DNA of 64,000 nt, from the NCBI GenBank assembly GCA_016703625.1, contig JADJBP010000004.1:62001-126000 (forward strand), given 5' to 3'. Every line of letters begins with the position of its first letter. Position 1 is the stretch's first letter. The translations under genes were made by a program, and so were the position numbers. Positions 1 to 8,116 of the stretch are shown here, piece after piece. The stretch is from Chitinophagaceae bacterium (GTDB lineage: Bacteria; Bacteroidota; Bacteroidia; Chitinophagales; Chitinophagaceae). The notes under the pieces were generated by a model. The model was not told where the DNA came from and did no database searches. It worked only from the letters and a program-made list of their open reading frames with translations.

Positions 1-234
1 GAAAAATTCAACAGATTTGTTTTTTTTATTATTGCCAAAACCAATCGTTGTCCCGTTTGCACGTATTCCGGGTATCATCCTGTTTATTTTTCCATTGGCG
101 GCAATGTTAACTTCAGCATAATAGCCGGTTGCTTTGATGGAGTCGGGTATTGTAAAACCTGCTGACCTGTTGTTTTGGCAAAACCCGTCAATACAGATAT
201 AATGCAGCAACAATAAAATGATACCGTATTTCAT
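1..234 (-). CDS. Secreted hypothetical protein, 3' part outside the window
   Basis: An open frame of 78 codons runs from ATG at 234 to the window edge with no stop. It begins MKYGIILLLLHYICIDGFCQ, a short Lys-initiated hydrophobic signal peptide with a likely cleavage after FCQ. The mature part so far (NNRSAGFTIPDSIKATGYYAEVN and on) is short and I do not recognise a family. The C-terminus is missing, so function cannot be assigned. The gene points away from plsX and is not part of that cluster. Confidence 0.5.
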   Translation of the reverse strand, partial: MKYGIILLLLHYICIDGFCQNNRSAGFTIPDSIKATGYYAEVNIAANGKINRMIPGIRANGTTIGFGNNKKNKSVEFF

Positions 235-328
235 AAAAATTTCTTTGGATAAAAATAGGATTAATAAATATACTGCTGCTGTTATTTATAATGTTCAGGT
301 ATGGTAAAAATAAAGCAAAGCAGAAATG

Positions 329-1274
329 TTATGCCTGCCCGGTAAAACTCTCTTTCATCTTTCCCAGCAGATCCTTTTCCAGCATGCGTTGTGCAATGAG
401 TATCATATTTTTAAAAGCCATGGCGTGGGAGATGCCGTGGCCGATGATGACGGGTTTGGATACGCCGAGAACAGGAACGCCTCCGTATTGCTCAAAATTA
501 AAGCGCTTAAAATGTTCATCATCAATATTGCGTCGTTTGGTGAGGTCGTAAATACTTTCGGCCAGTTTTAAAATGATGTTACCGGTAAAACCTTCGCAAA
601 CAAAAACATCGGCACCCGCCAGTAAAATATCGCGGCCTTCCACATTGCCAATGAAATTTATATGCCTGTTTTCTTTAAAAGAGGGTAGGTGGCCTGTGCC
701 AGTATATTTCCTTTGCCTTCTTCTTCACCCAGGTTTATCAAAGCCACTTTAGGGTTATCGAAATTTAAAATGTATTTGGCAAACAGCGAACCCAGTGTGG
801 CAAACTGGTTCAGGTTTTCGGGTTTGCAATCTGCATTCAGTCCCACATCCACCAACAACCCAAGCGAACCGTCTTCCCTGGGCAGGTATGCGCCGATGGT
901 TGGCCTTAACACCCCTTCTATCGCCTTTATGCTGAACAGGGCGCCTACCATCATGGCGCCGGTATTGCCTGCGCTGATGAAAGCATCGGTCTTTCCCGTT
1001 GCCAGTAATTGAAAACCCATGGCAATGGATGAATCCTTTTTTCCTTTAATGCTTTTGTAGGGTGTTCGTTCATTTCAATAACCTCGGAGGCATGAACGAT
1101 GGTATATTTTTTGGATGGGATGGGATGGCTTATGAGATGTGTTTTGATCTGCGCTTCATCCCCGATCAAAGTAAGTTTAATATCGGCTGTTGCGGTGGTT
1201 AAATATTCAGCGGCTCCCTTCACTGCTTCCAGTGGAGCAAAATCACCTCCCATCATATCCAGACCTATATTCAT
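329..1274 (-). CDS. plsX: Phosphate acyltransferase PlsX, split by two 1-bp indels
   Basis: PlsX makes acyl-phosphate from acyl-ACP for phosphatidic acid synthesis at the membrane. The N-terminus MNIGLDMMGGDFAPLEAVKG and the segments EHPTKALKEK, SAGNTGAMMVGALF, LVDVGLNADCKPENL and EGRDILLAGADVFVCEGFTGNIILK are classic family blocks. The reading continues through three frames. One extra A in the T6 run at 1037-1042 (plus strand) joins KALKEK to KDSSIAMGFQLL, and one extra base in the T3 run at 674-676 joins YPLLK to ENRHINFIGNVEGRD. With both corrections the protein has the usual length of about 315 residues. It lies downstream of yceD and rpmF in the usual order. The breaks look like sequencing indels rather than decay, because all conserved blocks remain. 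Confidence 0.9.
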
Positions 1275-1310
1275 TTATTTGCTATTTAGTGCAGGATGGT
1301 TACGTACTGT

Positions 1311-1332
1311 CAGCCTGAGCCTGTCGAAGGCG
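1311..1332. repeat. REP-like intergenic sequence
   Basis: The 171-bp gap between plsX and rpmF holds tcagcctgagcctgtcgaag, whose reverse reads CTTCGACAGGCTCAGGCTGA. From memory this motif is dispersed between genes in many bacterial genomes; only one copy is present in this window, so repetition cannot be shown here. It may form a weak stem and could affect 3' end processing of the rpmF transcript. Confidence 0.35.
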
Positions 1333-1445
1333 GTAATACAACCTTGTAATGGCAAGCTCTGCCTGAAAGTCCTATAAATGCAAAATTCTAAACCAAAAAT
1401 CCGGTTTAACGAATTTCGGGTTTAGAATTGATACTTTGAAAAATA

Positions 1446-1640
1446 TTATGCTTTTAGCGGCGCTTTTTCAGCTACTAATTTTCCTTTGTAGAATAATTTT
1501 CCTTCGCTAACATGTGCACGGTGACGTACATGTGTTTCTCCTGTTGTACCATCTACACTCAGGGTTACTTCTGTTGCTTTATAATGCGTTCTTCTTTTAG
1601 CACTGCGTTGTTGTGAGTGGCGCCTTTTTGGATTTGGCAT
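1446..1640 (-). CDS. rpmF: 50S ribosomal protein L32
   Basis: A 64-residue basic protein starting MPNPKRRHSQQRSAKRRTHYKA, the hallmark of bacterial L32, a large-subunit protein near the peptidyl transferase region. The rest (VTLSVDGTTGETHVRHRAHVSEGKLFYKGKLV) matches the family. The zinc-binding cysteines of some L32 forms are absent, giving the C- form usual in this group. It lies 26 bp downstream of the DUF177/YceD gene and upstream of plsX, a conserved arrangement linking ribosome and lipid synthesis. The start ATG is unambiguous because the family begins MPNPKR. Confidence 0.95.
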   Translation of the reverse strand: MPNPKRRHSQQRSAKRRTHYKATEVTLSVDGTTGETHVRHRAHVSEGKLFYKGKLVAEKAPLKA

Positions 1641-1666
1641 ATCGCTTTGTTTTTAATTTTTAATTA

Positions 1667-2230
1667 TTATTTTTTACTTCTTTCCTTTTTTACTTTTTTA
1701 AACTGCTCCAGGCCTTTCCAAAGCTGGTTGGCATTGGTTTGTTCTTCCTTTACTTCCATGGCTTTCAGTTTCTCCAGCACTTCTTTATTGCATTGCGGTC
1801 CACCCATTTCTTCGGGGCTGCACATTTTTTGTAAAGGAAAACTCAACAGCACAAATTCATAGATCCAGTTGGCAACATCGAGGTGGCTTTCTGTACGGGA
1901 AATATAAAATACATCCGGGTCTTCTTCCTGTGCATTCATCTCATCCGGGTTTTCTACCAGTTTAACCAGCATGTTAAACTCATCCCAGATATCCATGGCC
2001 AGCGGATTTCCACAACGGTCGCAGGTTATGTCTGCCTTACCGCCGATCTCAAACTTCAGCAGCATAAAACTGCTTTTTTTATCAAGCTGTAATTTTATGT
2101 TTGCATGGCAGTTTGTAAAATCAGGATTTCCTTTTTCAGCAAAGAACTTGTCATCCACCACATAGTTAAACTCATGGATGCCCGGCTTTAACCCTACAAA
2201 TGCTATCTCAAATGTTCGTTTACCACTCAT
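1667..2230 (-). CDS. YceD/DUF177 family protein
   Basis: About 187 residues, starting MSGKRTFEIAFVGLKPGIHEFNYVVDDKFF, with the central CDRCG motif and a second Cys pair near the C-terminus (CSPEEMGGPQC) that may hold a metal. YceD/DUF177 proteins are found next to rpmF almost everywhere and have been linked to 23S rRNA accumulation; that role is family knowledge. An upstream in-frame ATG at 2254 is less likely because a TAnnTTTG box (2252-2259 on the minus strand) overlaps it, which would put transcription start just before the ATG at 2230. The C-terminus is Lys-rich (FKKVKKERSKK). Confidence 0.85.
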   Translation of the reverse strand: MSGKRTFEIAFVGLKPGIHEFNYVVDDKFFAEKGNPDFTNCHANIKLQLDKKSSFMLLKFEIGGKADITCDRCGNPLAMDIWDEFNMLVKLVENPDEMNAQEEDPDVFYISRTESHLDVANWIYEFVLLSFPLQKMCSPEEMGGPQCNKEVLEKLKAMEVKEEQTNANQLWKGLEQFKKVKKERSKK

Positions 2231-2251
2231 TACGTATGGTTTAAAGGACGG

Positions 2252-2259
2252 CAAAGGTA
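2252..2259 (-). promoter_or_regulatory. Bacteroidota -7 box TACCTTTG for yceD-rpmF
   Basis: The plus strand reads caaaggta, so the minus strand has TACCTTTG, an exact TAnnTTTG. It lies about 22 nt before the ATG at 2230. No clear TTTG -33 element is visible upstream. It supports the shorter start of the YceD gene. Confidence 0.45.
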
Positions 2260-2335
2260 AGGTAAAATTTGTAATTTTAAGGTTGAAAAATAGATTTTAT
2301 ACCCTGTACAGCGATTGATTACTTTTACGGCCATT

Positions 2336-3415
2336 ATGAAACCTGGAAAAAACCTGCTTTTTACGCTTATTTTAGGGGCAATTGCTGTGTTTATTCACCT
2401 GTATTCCGGTAATTCTATCCGCGTTGAAAACCAATATGCCACCAGGATCTACCCTGCATTTGGCCGGTTTTTACGGTATTTATTCGGATGGCTGCCATTC
2501 AGCATTGGCGATGTTTTATATGGGTTGCTGATCGTATGGTTAATTTGGAAACTGCTCAGCGCCATAAAAGCCGTCATTAAAAAAGAGGTCACCCTTCAGC
2601 GTTTTTCAGCCGGAGCCGGAAAAGCCCTTCGTATATTAATGATCACCTATATTCTTTTCAATGCTTTCTGGGGTATTAATTACAACCGTGTGGGCATTGC
2701 AGAACAACTGGATGTTAAGATGGATAAATATTCAACGGCAGACCTGCAGGTTATGAATGGGCTGCTGGCTGAAAAAGTGAATGCAACTAAAAAAGCCCTG
2801 GTAAACAGGCAGGAAAAATATCCTGCAAAAAAAGAATTATTTAAAAAAGTAGCGGATGCTTACCGGCAGGCAGAACATGTTTACCCCTTTTTACAATACC
2901 GGCCCGTTTCTTTAAAACCATCTGTGTGGAGTTTGGTGGGCAATTATATGGGCTTTACCGGTTATTATAACCCGTTTACCGGCGAAGGGCAGGTGAATAC
3001 GCTGGTACCAAAATTTTTACAGCCGTTTACCACCTGCCATGAAGTGGCGCACCAGCTGGGATATGCCAAAGAAAGGGAAGCCAGTTTTGTGGCATACCTC
3101 GCTGCATCTGCCTCGCAGGATACGTTATTGCACTATTCTGTTTACCTCGACCTGTTTATGTACAGCAACAGGAATCTTTTTGAAACGGATTCATTATCAG
3201 CCAGGGAATTCACCCATAAACTGTTACCTGAAGTGCTTGCCGATCTAAAAGAATGGAGGGCTTTCAATAAAAAGTACAGGAACCCGGTTGAACCGGTCTT
3301 CAGGTGGATCTATGGTGTTTATTTAAAGCAAAACCAGCAACCTCAGGGCGTTTTGAGTTATGATGAAGTAACAGGGTTTATGATCGCTTATTATAAAAAA
3401 TACGGGAAGATCTGA
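2336..3415 (+). CDS. DUF3810 membrane protein with zincin-like HExxH motif
   Basis: About 359 residues. The N-terminal third has two to three membrane segments (LLFTLILGAIAVFIHLYS, LPFSIGDVLYGLLIVWLIW, ILMITYILFNAFWGINY). The C-terminal domain contains TCHEVAHQLGYAKEREASF, an HExxH followed by a nearby Glu, the layout of a membrane-linked zinc metallopeptidase (gluzincin-like). Family DUF3810 is typical of Bacteroidota and its substrate is unknown. I chose ATG 2336 (MKPGKNLLFTL) over ATG 2315 because it starts right at the signal-anchor and the region ahead contains a TACTTTTA promoter-like box. Confidence 0.8.
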   Translation: MKPGKNLLFTLILGAIAVFIHLYSGNSIRVENQYATRIYPAFGRFLRYLFGWLPFSIGDVLYGLLIVWLIWKLLSAIKAVIKKEVTLQRFSAGAGKALRILMITYILFNAFWGINYNRVGIAEQLDVKMDKYSTADLQVMNGLLAEKVNATKKALVNRQEKYPAKKELFKKVADAYRQAEHVYPFLQYRPVSLKPSVWSLVGNYMGFTGYYNPFTGEGQVNTLVPKFLQPFTTCHEVAHQLGYAKEREASFVAYLAASASQDTLLHYSVYLDLFMYSNRNLFETDSLSAREFTHKLLPEVLADLKEWRAFNKKYRNPVEPVFRWIYGVYLKQNQQPQGVLSYDEVTGFMIAYYKKYGKI

Positions 3416-3555
3416 TTGATACGGCGTAACTTGTAATTCATCCTGCTTAGTTACACAGTTCATGCTGTCATCATGTTTATGTTCAGGTATTAACTTTCCG
3501 AATAATTTAATAATGAAACAAAATCTCAAATTTATTGTTTGCTAAAAAAACACAC

Positions 3556-4014
3556 ATGAAACTTTTTATTTCCATCCTTGTCCCATTACTGGTAGGTGCA
3601 GTTGCCGGGCTTTTTACTTCTTCGGGTGTTAATGGCTGGTATGCGGTTGCCAACAAGCCATGGTTCAATCCACCCAACTGGATCTTTGCGCCGGTATGGA
3701 CCCTGCTGTATATCCTGATGGGCATTGCGTTTTTCCTGGTCTGGAAAGCATCAGCGGATAAAAATGTAAAACAAACAGCCATGATCCTGTTCTCCATACA
3801 GCTGATCTTAAACTTCTTCTGGTCATTTATCTTTTTTAAACTGCAGCAACCGGGCTGGGCTTTTGCCGAGATCATATTAATGTGGGTAATGATACTGCTC
3901 ACGATTCTGTGGTTTGGAAAGATATCTGCTATGGCTGCATGGCTGCTGGTTCCATACATCTGCTGGGTAAGTTTTGCGACGGTATTAAATTACAGTATCT
4001 GGAAACTGAATTGA
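3556..4014 (+). CDS. tspO: TspO/MBR family tryptophan-rich sensory protein
   Basis: A 152-residue, five-helix membrane protein. The motifs WYAVANKPWFNPPNWIFAPV, WTLLYILMGIAFFLVW, LNFFWSFIFF and a C-terminal WLLVPYICWVSFATVLN are the standard TspO blocks, with many Trp residues. TspO proteins bind porphyrins and sterol-like ligands and act in tetrapyrrole or stress sensing; the ligand here is unknown. ATG 3556 (MKLFISILVPLL) is preferred over 3535 because the first helix follows at once. The gene stands alone on the plus strand and converges with the beta-lactamase-like gene. Confidence 0.9.
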   Translation: MKLFISILVPLLVGAVAGLFTSSGVNGWYAVANKPWFNPPNWIFAPVWTLLYILMGIAFFLVWKASADKNVKQTAMILFSIQLILNFFWSFIFFKLQQPGWAFAEIILMWVMILLTILWFGKISAMAAWLLVPYICWVSFATVLNYSIWKLN

Positions 4015-4039
4015 TCATCTAATTTCAAGGGGGCAAAAA

Positions 4040-5134
4040 TTAAAACTTCAGTTTATACCTGAACAATGGATCAGCTACCAGTTGTTCTTTAAATGGTTCA
4101 ACCCAGGTTTCCAGCAGTTTCACTTCATGGGTGGCTAAATTGTTACAGAAAACAGCAGATTCCATACGTGTTCCATCCTTCATGGTAAAATAAAAGACCA
4201 TGGTAAATGCATATGCAGTACTCCCGGATTTGGTTCCATAATTTTTAAAACGCTGTTGAAAATTTTTATTTTCCATCGGGTATTCCACCAATTCGCCAAT
4301 GGTAAAAAAAGCATCTTCATCCAGCACCTGCCTGTTGTTTAATGCCTGTGCAATCTGTACATATTCTTTGGTTGTGGCAGAAGGCAGTTTATCGCTCCAC
4401 ATTTTTTGGAGGGCAGGACTGAACTGCCCGGCGTTAAAGCCTGCTTTAAAACCCGGGTCAGTTTTAAGTTCCAGGTGGTTGTAATACGCTTCCATGCTGT
4501 ATTTCTTATCGGAATATTTACTGATCTCCTTTATCAATTTTGCTTCAGATGATTTTTTGGGTACCTGGTAAATGAACATGGAACCGGCCAGGGGATAAAT
4601 AGCCGTATGTTGTTTTAAATTGAACAGGGTGATGTTTTCCTTTACATTATCAAATCCCAGCAGGTCCATCAGGAAATCAGCATTGGCATTACAACTGAAC
4701 ATCATCATGCCACGGGCAACATCGACCAGTTTTACGGCGCCGTTTTTAATTTCGTTATGCGCTTTGGCATAAGCCATCCAGGCTGTTTGGGCAATGCTGT
4801 CTATTTCGGGGATATAATATTTTTCCAGTTCTTCCAGGTTCACATAGGCGTTTTCATTGATCGTTTCATGGGTCGACTGCTGTGCAAACTCGATGGCAAC
4901 CAACAGTTTTACGGTACCGGTTAGCGGCATTAATTTGTTTTCATCCAGCCTGGCGATCACGCTGTCGTTGCGGGTAATATACACCGAAGTCCTGGCCCTG
5001 TTTGCATTGATAAAATTATAAAAGGAATCGGCAAGGGCGGGTTGTGATTGGGCACCGGCATTATTCCAGGCCAAACAAACAAACCCGAAAATAAGCCCAC
5101 AAGGTTTTAAGCGACGCAAAAGGGAATTTGTCAT
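4040..5134 (-). CDS. Class A beta-lactamase-like serine hydrolase with Gly at the nucleophile position
   Basis: About 364 residues with a signal peptide (MTNSLLRRLKPCGLIFGF to AGAQ). The fold is that of the class A beta-lactamase/D-Ala peptidase group: the SxxK region is MPLTGTVKLLVAIEF, the SDN-like loop is FSCNANADFLMDLLG, and the third motif is KSGSTAYAF. The expected nucleophile Ser is Gly (codon GGT in ACC-GGT-ACC), so classical acylation should fail, although AGT (Ser) is one base away. The alternative ATG at 5158 adds eight residues. It converges with tspO and is followed upstream by dcd. It may be a pseudoenzyme, or the codon may be a sequencing error. Confidence 0.75.
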   Translation of the reverse strand: MTNSLLRRLKPCGLIFGFVCLAWNNAGAQSQPALADSFYNFINANRARTSVYITRNDSVIARLDENKLMPLTGTVKLLVAIEFAQQSTHETINENAYVNLEELEKYYIPEIDSIAQTAWMAYAKAHNEIKNGAVKLVDVARGMMMFSCNANADFLMDLLGFDNVKENITLFNLKQHTAIYPLAGSMFIYQVPKKSSEAKLIKEISKYSDKKYSMEAYYNHLELKTDPGFKAGFNAGQFSPALQKMWSDKLPSATTKEYVQIAQALNNRQVLDEDAFFTIGELVEYPMENKNFQQRFKNYGTKSGSTAYAFTMVFYFTMKDGTRMESAVFCNNLATHEVKLLETWVEPFKEQLVADPLFRYKLKF

Positions 5135-5174
5135 GGCTTTTCGTATATAAAGCAGCATATAATTAGCAATTACT

Positions 5175-5711
5175 TTAAAATTTATTCTTCCACATCATAC
5201 TCTCCACCGGTTTATTGTGCTGGCCGCTGTATTTGGCATTTTTCTTTTCATTATACTTCACTTCAATTTCTCCATCCACCGGGAAATAGATCAGCTGCCC
5301 GATCGGCATGCCTGCATACACTTTTACCGGTTGTTTTACCGATATCTCCAGTGTCCAGTTTCCGCAAAATCCAACATCACCTTTACCGGCTGTGGCGTGT
5401 ATATCAATACCCAGGCGGCCTGTACTTGATTTGCCTTCCAGGAAAGGAACATGGGCATGGGTTTCGGTGTATTCTTCTGTTACGCCCAGGTAAAATTCGT
5501 GCGGGTATAAAACAATGCCTTCTTCGGGGATCTCAAAATGTTCAATGGTATTGTGTGCTTTGGCATCCAGTTCCTTATTTACATATTTGGCCAGGTATTT
5601 ACCCAGGTGCACATCGTAACTGTTACTGCCCAGGCAATCCCTGTCGTAGGGTTCAATTTTTATGGTGCCTTTTCCAATTTCTTCTAAAATTCTGGTGTCG
5701 CTTAAGATCAT
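5175..5711 (-). CDS. dcd: dCTP deaminase
   Basis: A 178-residue protein that deaminates dCTP to dUTP for thymidylate synthesis. The start MILSDTRILEEIGKGTIKIEPYDRDCLGSNSYDVHLG and the block HATAGKGDVGFCGNWTLEISV (with the catalytic Glu in WTLE) are diagnostic, as is PVKVYAGMPIGQLIYF. It is full length for the family. The gene is followed downstream by the beta-lactamase-like gene with a 40-bp gap. Its upstream region carries the 8-bp tandem repeat at 5719, so that repeat lies in its promoter or leader. Confidence 0.93.
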   Translation of the reverse strand: MILSDTRILEEIGKGTIKIEPYDRDCLGSNSYDVHLGKYLAKYVNKELDAKAHNTIEHFEIPEEGIVLYPHEFYLGVTEEYTETHAHVPFLEGKSSTGRLGIDIHATAGKGDVGFCGNWTLEISVKQPVKVYAGMPIGQLIYFPVDGEIEVKYNEKKNAKYSGQHNKPVESMMWKNKF

Positions 5712-5718
5712 TGTAAAT

Positions 5719-5797
5719 TTGTTAATCCGTTAATTTGTTAATTCGTTAATCCGTTAATTTGTTAATCCGGTAATTAGTTAATCCGTTAATTTGTAAT
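5719..5797. repeat. 8-bp tandem repeat, unit NNGTTAAT, about ten copies
   Basis: Units read ttgttaat, ccgttaat, ttgttaat, tcgttaat, ccgttaat, ttgttaat, ccggtaat, tagttaat, ccgttaat and a shortened ttgtaat. The first two bases alternate between TT and CC in most units. It sits between the divergent dcd and phosphopantetheinyl transferase genes, 8 bp from the dcd start. It has no spacer structure. Copy number change by slippage could alter the dcd promoter distance. Confidence 0.85.
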
Positions 5798-5840
5798 ATT
5801 AACGTCTCAGGCCTGCAATCTAAATTCTAAAATTGTTTTA

Positions 5841-6466
5841 ATGCCGCTGGTTTATCAACAAAATATTAACGCTGTAACAAAGATCGCTGTTTGGCATATA
5901 ACAGAAGATGAAGATTTTTTTTGAAGGAAGTACCGCTGCAAAGGGAGATCAGCCACCGGCACAAACGCCTGCAGCACCTGGCCGGGCGGCTGTTGCTGAA
6001 GGAAATGTTTCCCGGTTTCCCGGTAAAGCTGATACTGATCGCTGATACCAAAAAGCCTTTTTTAGAGAACGAGCCCTTTCATTTTTCCATTTCTCATTGC
6101 GGGGATTATGCGGCAGCCATGGTGAGTAAAACAAACCGGGTTGGTGTGGATGTAGAATTGCTGAATGACAGGATCGACCGTATACAACATAAATTTATGT
6201 ATGCCTCGGACGTAAAAAGGCTGCATGTATTGTGTAAAATGCCTTTACTGCAAAGTCTTACCTTATACTGGAGTGTTAAGGAATCTGTTTTTAAATGGTG
6301 GGGCAGTGGTGAGGTGGATTTTAAAAAAGATATCGTTATAAAATCAATAACCGGGCTGCCCGAACAGGGTACCGTGCATTGTATTTTTAAAAAAGAATTT
6401 GAACTGGATGTTCATTATTTATTTTTCAGTCAAAATTATCTTACCTGGGTATTTTCAGATCATTGA
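5841..6466 (+). CDS. 4'-phosphopantetheinyl transferase (Sfp-type), split by a 1-bp indel
   Basis: This enzyme moves phosphopantetheine from CoA to carrier proteins. The core shows FHFSISHCGDYAAAMV, GVDVELLNDRIDRI and WSVKESVFKWWGSGEVDF, with the Asp/Glu magnesium site and the Lys of the KExxxK-like motif. The true start is ATG 5841 (MPLVYQQNINAVTKIAVWHI); that frame stops in the T8 run at 5915-5922, and one more T would join DEDFF to LKEVPLQREISHRHK. The complete protein would be about 208 residues. The 3' end overlaps the convergent DUF2130 gene by 26 bp. The target could be the acyl carrier protein or a polyketide-type carrier; none is nearby. Confidence 0.85.
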
Positions 6467-7611
6467 TCCGGTAATTCATCGATGCTGCCATCCAGCAAGG
6501 GATATCACCGATAGATGCCCCGGCGATCCCTTTTACAGAGCCGTACATGCCGCTGGTACTGATCAAAACCTTTTCCAGTTGTTTCTCCCTTTCCTTCCAT
6601 ATTTTTTCCATCTGGATGCGCTCTTTGGTAATGCCCTGTTTCATGGCCATAAATCCTTCCATGATGGCTTCCACCTGTCCGCGGAATTCGTTGCCGGTGA
6701 GGTAATCGTACAGCATCTGCATTTTATCACCTTTGCCTTCCTGTTTTTTATGAGCTTCATAAACATTGATAATACCGTTTCGGAGTAAGTGCGAGACACT
6801 GGCAACTTCACTGAAATTGCAAACCCAAATTCCTTCTTTTTCACCAAATCTATCCATGTCTTTCGGAAAGGTTTGTGTAACGAGTATGGCAACATCAGCA
6901 CCTGTGTTTCTTTTATCTGTTTTCAATTTATCTACCCAGTTATTACTCCAGCCCTTGGTACGTTTACTTTCATAGATCATTTTACCACACACAATACCCA
7001 TGTTGTTTCTTACGGTTTGAATACAATCAGCACCTTCAACACCTTTGCCCTCTTCTTCAATAAGATCAAATGGAAAATATTCCCTGATAATTTCTTCCAA
7101 TAATATTTCCTGGCTTTCACCCTGTAACTGCATACTGCCCTGTTCGCTCTTGCGTTTCAGTTCTTCGATCAGTTTTGCTGCTGCTCCATCTGCAGTTTGT
7201 ATTCTTTGGTTTTCAAGTCAAATATTTCCTGTTCTCTTTTAATGGCTGAGTCTTCGATCTCTTTTCTTTTTTCCAGGAATCTTTTTTCAATTTCAACTTC
7301 CAAGTTTTTCTGTTCTCTTCCAGGGCATTTTTTTCCCGTAGCAGGTCCAGTTCTTTCTTTTGCAGCTCCTGCAACTGCTGTGTTTTGTTTTTTGCCTCTT
7401 CTTCCAGCGATCTTAATTTAGCGGCAGTTTCCTCGCCTGCTTTCTTCAGTGCATCGCTAAGCAACAGTGTTTTTTGCTTTTCAAAATCTTCTTCCTTTTT
7501 CTTTTGCCAATCCATCACTTTTCCACGAAGTTCTTTTTCTACTTCATTTTTTAGGCTTTCATTCAGTTCAAACTGGTGACCACAACTGGGGCATGTTATT
7601 TCGGTTCCCAT
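6441..7611 (-). CDS. DUF2130 domain protein with N-terminal Cys motif and coiled coil, split by two indels
   Basis: The N-terminus MGTEITCPSCGHQFELNESL carries a single CxxC, followed by a long charged coiled coil (ELQKKELDLLREKNALEENRK) and then the DUF2130 domain (QLQGESQEILLEEIIREYFPFDLIEEEGKGVEGADCIQTV, MIYESKRTKGWSNNWVDKL). The D...ExK spacing (ADCIQTV to YESK) fits the PD-(D/E)XK nuclease-like fold to which I believe this family belongs. Adding a base to the T5 run at 7305-7309 restores KNLEVEIEKRFLEKRKEIED; a second shift lies near 7187-7195. Intact length is about 390 residues. Function is unknown. It sits beside the tRNA-Leu/GIY-YIG locus and overlaps the phosphopantetheinyl transferase gene at its 3' end. 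Confidence 0.8.
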
Positions 7612-7690
7612 TATTTTTTTTTACAAGATAATTAAAATTAAAAAGCTTCTCATTATTGAGAAGCTTCCATAAAAAAACAAGCTCGCTTTG

Positions 7691-7774
7691 TGCCCGAGAC
7701 TGGATTCGAACCAGCACGCCGTTTCCAGCGCCACCACCTCAAGGTGGTGCGTCTACCAATTTCGCCACCCGGGC
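7691..7774 (-). tRNA. tRNA-Leu (anticodon GAG)
   Basis: The minus strand starts GCCCGGGTGGCGAAATTGG and ends TCGAATCCAGTCTCGGGCA. The acceptor pairs GCCCGGG with CTCGGGC (one G-T pair). The anticodon stem CCACC/GGTGG closes the loop TTGAGGT, giving anticodon GAG. A long variable arm (about CGCTGGAAACGGCG) makes it a class II tRNA. Length is 84 nt without encoded CCA. The 5' half is repeated at 8034-8094, on the other side of a GIY-YIG reading frame. Confidence 0.95.
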
Positions 7775-7783
7775 TGTTGATTA

Positions 7784-8016
7784 TTACGATGATTTAAGAT
7801 ATTCTTTCCCAATTCATGATTTTAAATATTTTTCTTTTTCCCTTGCCTCTATTCGTGTTTTGCATGTTTCACTGTAGATCAAAACAAATGGTTTATAAGC
7901 CTTTGTTGACCTATTTCACCATTATTGTGTTCAACCATTCTCCTTTCTAAATTGTTGGTCATCCCAGCATAGATATAATTTCTTACTGTACTTTTTATGG
8001 CATAAACAAAAAACAT
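7784..8016 (-). pseudogene. Small GIY-YIG endonuclease, disrupted, embedded in a tRNA-Leu locus
   Basis: From ATG 8016 the frame reads MFFVYAIKSTVRNYIYAGMT then NNLERRMVEHNNG, the GIY-YIG core (VYA...YAG in place of GIY...YIG, with the catalytic Arg in NNLERR and a His in VEHNNG). One missing A after this point shifts the frame; restoring it gives RSTKAYKPFVLIYSETCKTR and then IEAREKEKYLKS, with the metal-binding Glu. A TGA then stands where family members have GGA in SGIGKEYLKS. The full protein would be about 77 residues. It lies 10 bp upstream of the intact tRNA-Leu and 18 bp downstream of a copy of the tRNA 5' half. Two defects suggest decay, or one sequencing error plus one mutation. Confidence 0.75.
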
Positions 8017-8033
8017 TATTTAAACCTGATTTT

Positions 8034-8094
8034 CACCTCAAGGTTGTGCATCTACCAATCCTGCCTGCCGGCAGGCAGGTTCGCCACCCGGGCA
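8034..8094 (-). pseudogene. tRNA-Leu 5'-half remnant split by a palindrome
   Basis: Without the inserted 20 bp, the minus strand reads GCCCGGGTGGCGAA then ATTGGTAGATGCACAACCTT and TGAGGTG. It matches the first half of the intact tRNA-Leu(GAG), from the acceptor to the anticodon loop, with two substitutions and one extra base. It has no T arm and no 3' acceptor strand, so it cannot be a functional tRNA. It borders the GIY-YIG reading frame on the side opposite the intact tRNA. Confidence 0.85.
8061..8080. repeat. 20-bp perfect palindrome inserted in the tRNA remnant
   Basis: CCTGCCTGCCGGCAGGCAGG is its own reverse complement. It sits exactly between accaat and ttcgcc, which are adjacent in the intact tRNA, so it is a clean insertion into the D-loop region with no target duplication. 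There is one copy in the window. From memory similar GC-rich palindromes are dispersed in Bacteroidota genomes; this needs a genome-wide count. Confidence 0.85.
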
Positions 8095-8116
8095 ATAAGT
8101 TTGCAAATGTAAAAGA

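Noticed and set aside
5719..5797. CRISPR-like repetitive array
   Set aside because: Units are 8 bp, adjacent and without spacers; it is a simple tandem repeat.
8034..8094. A second functional tRNA-Leu gene
   Set aside because: Only the 5' half is present, it is split by a palindrome and has no T arm or 3' acceptor.
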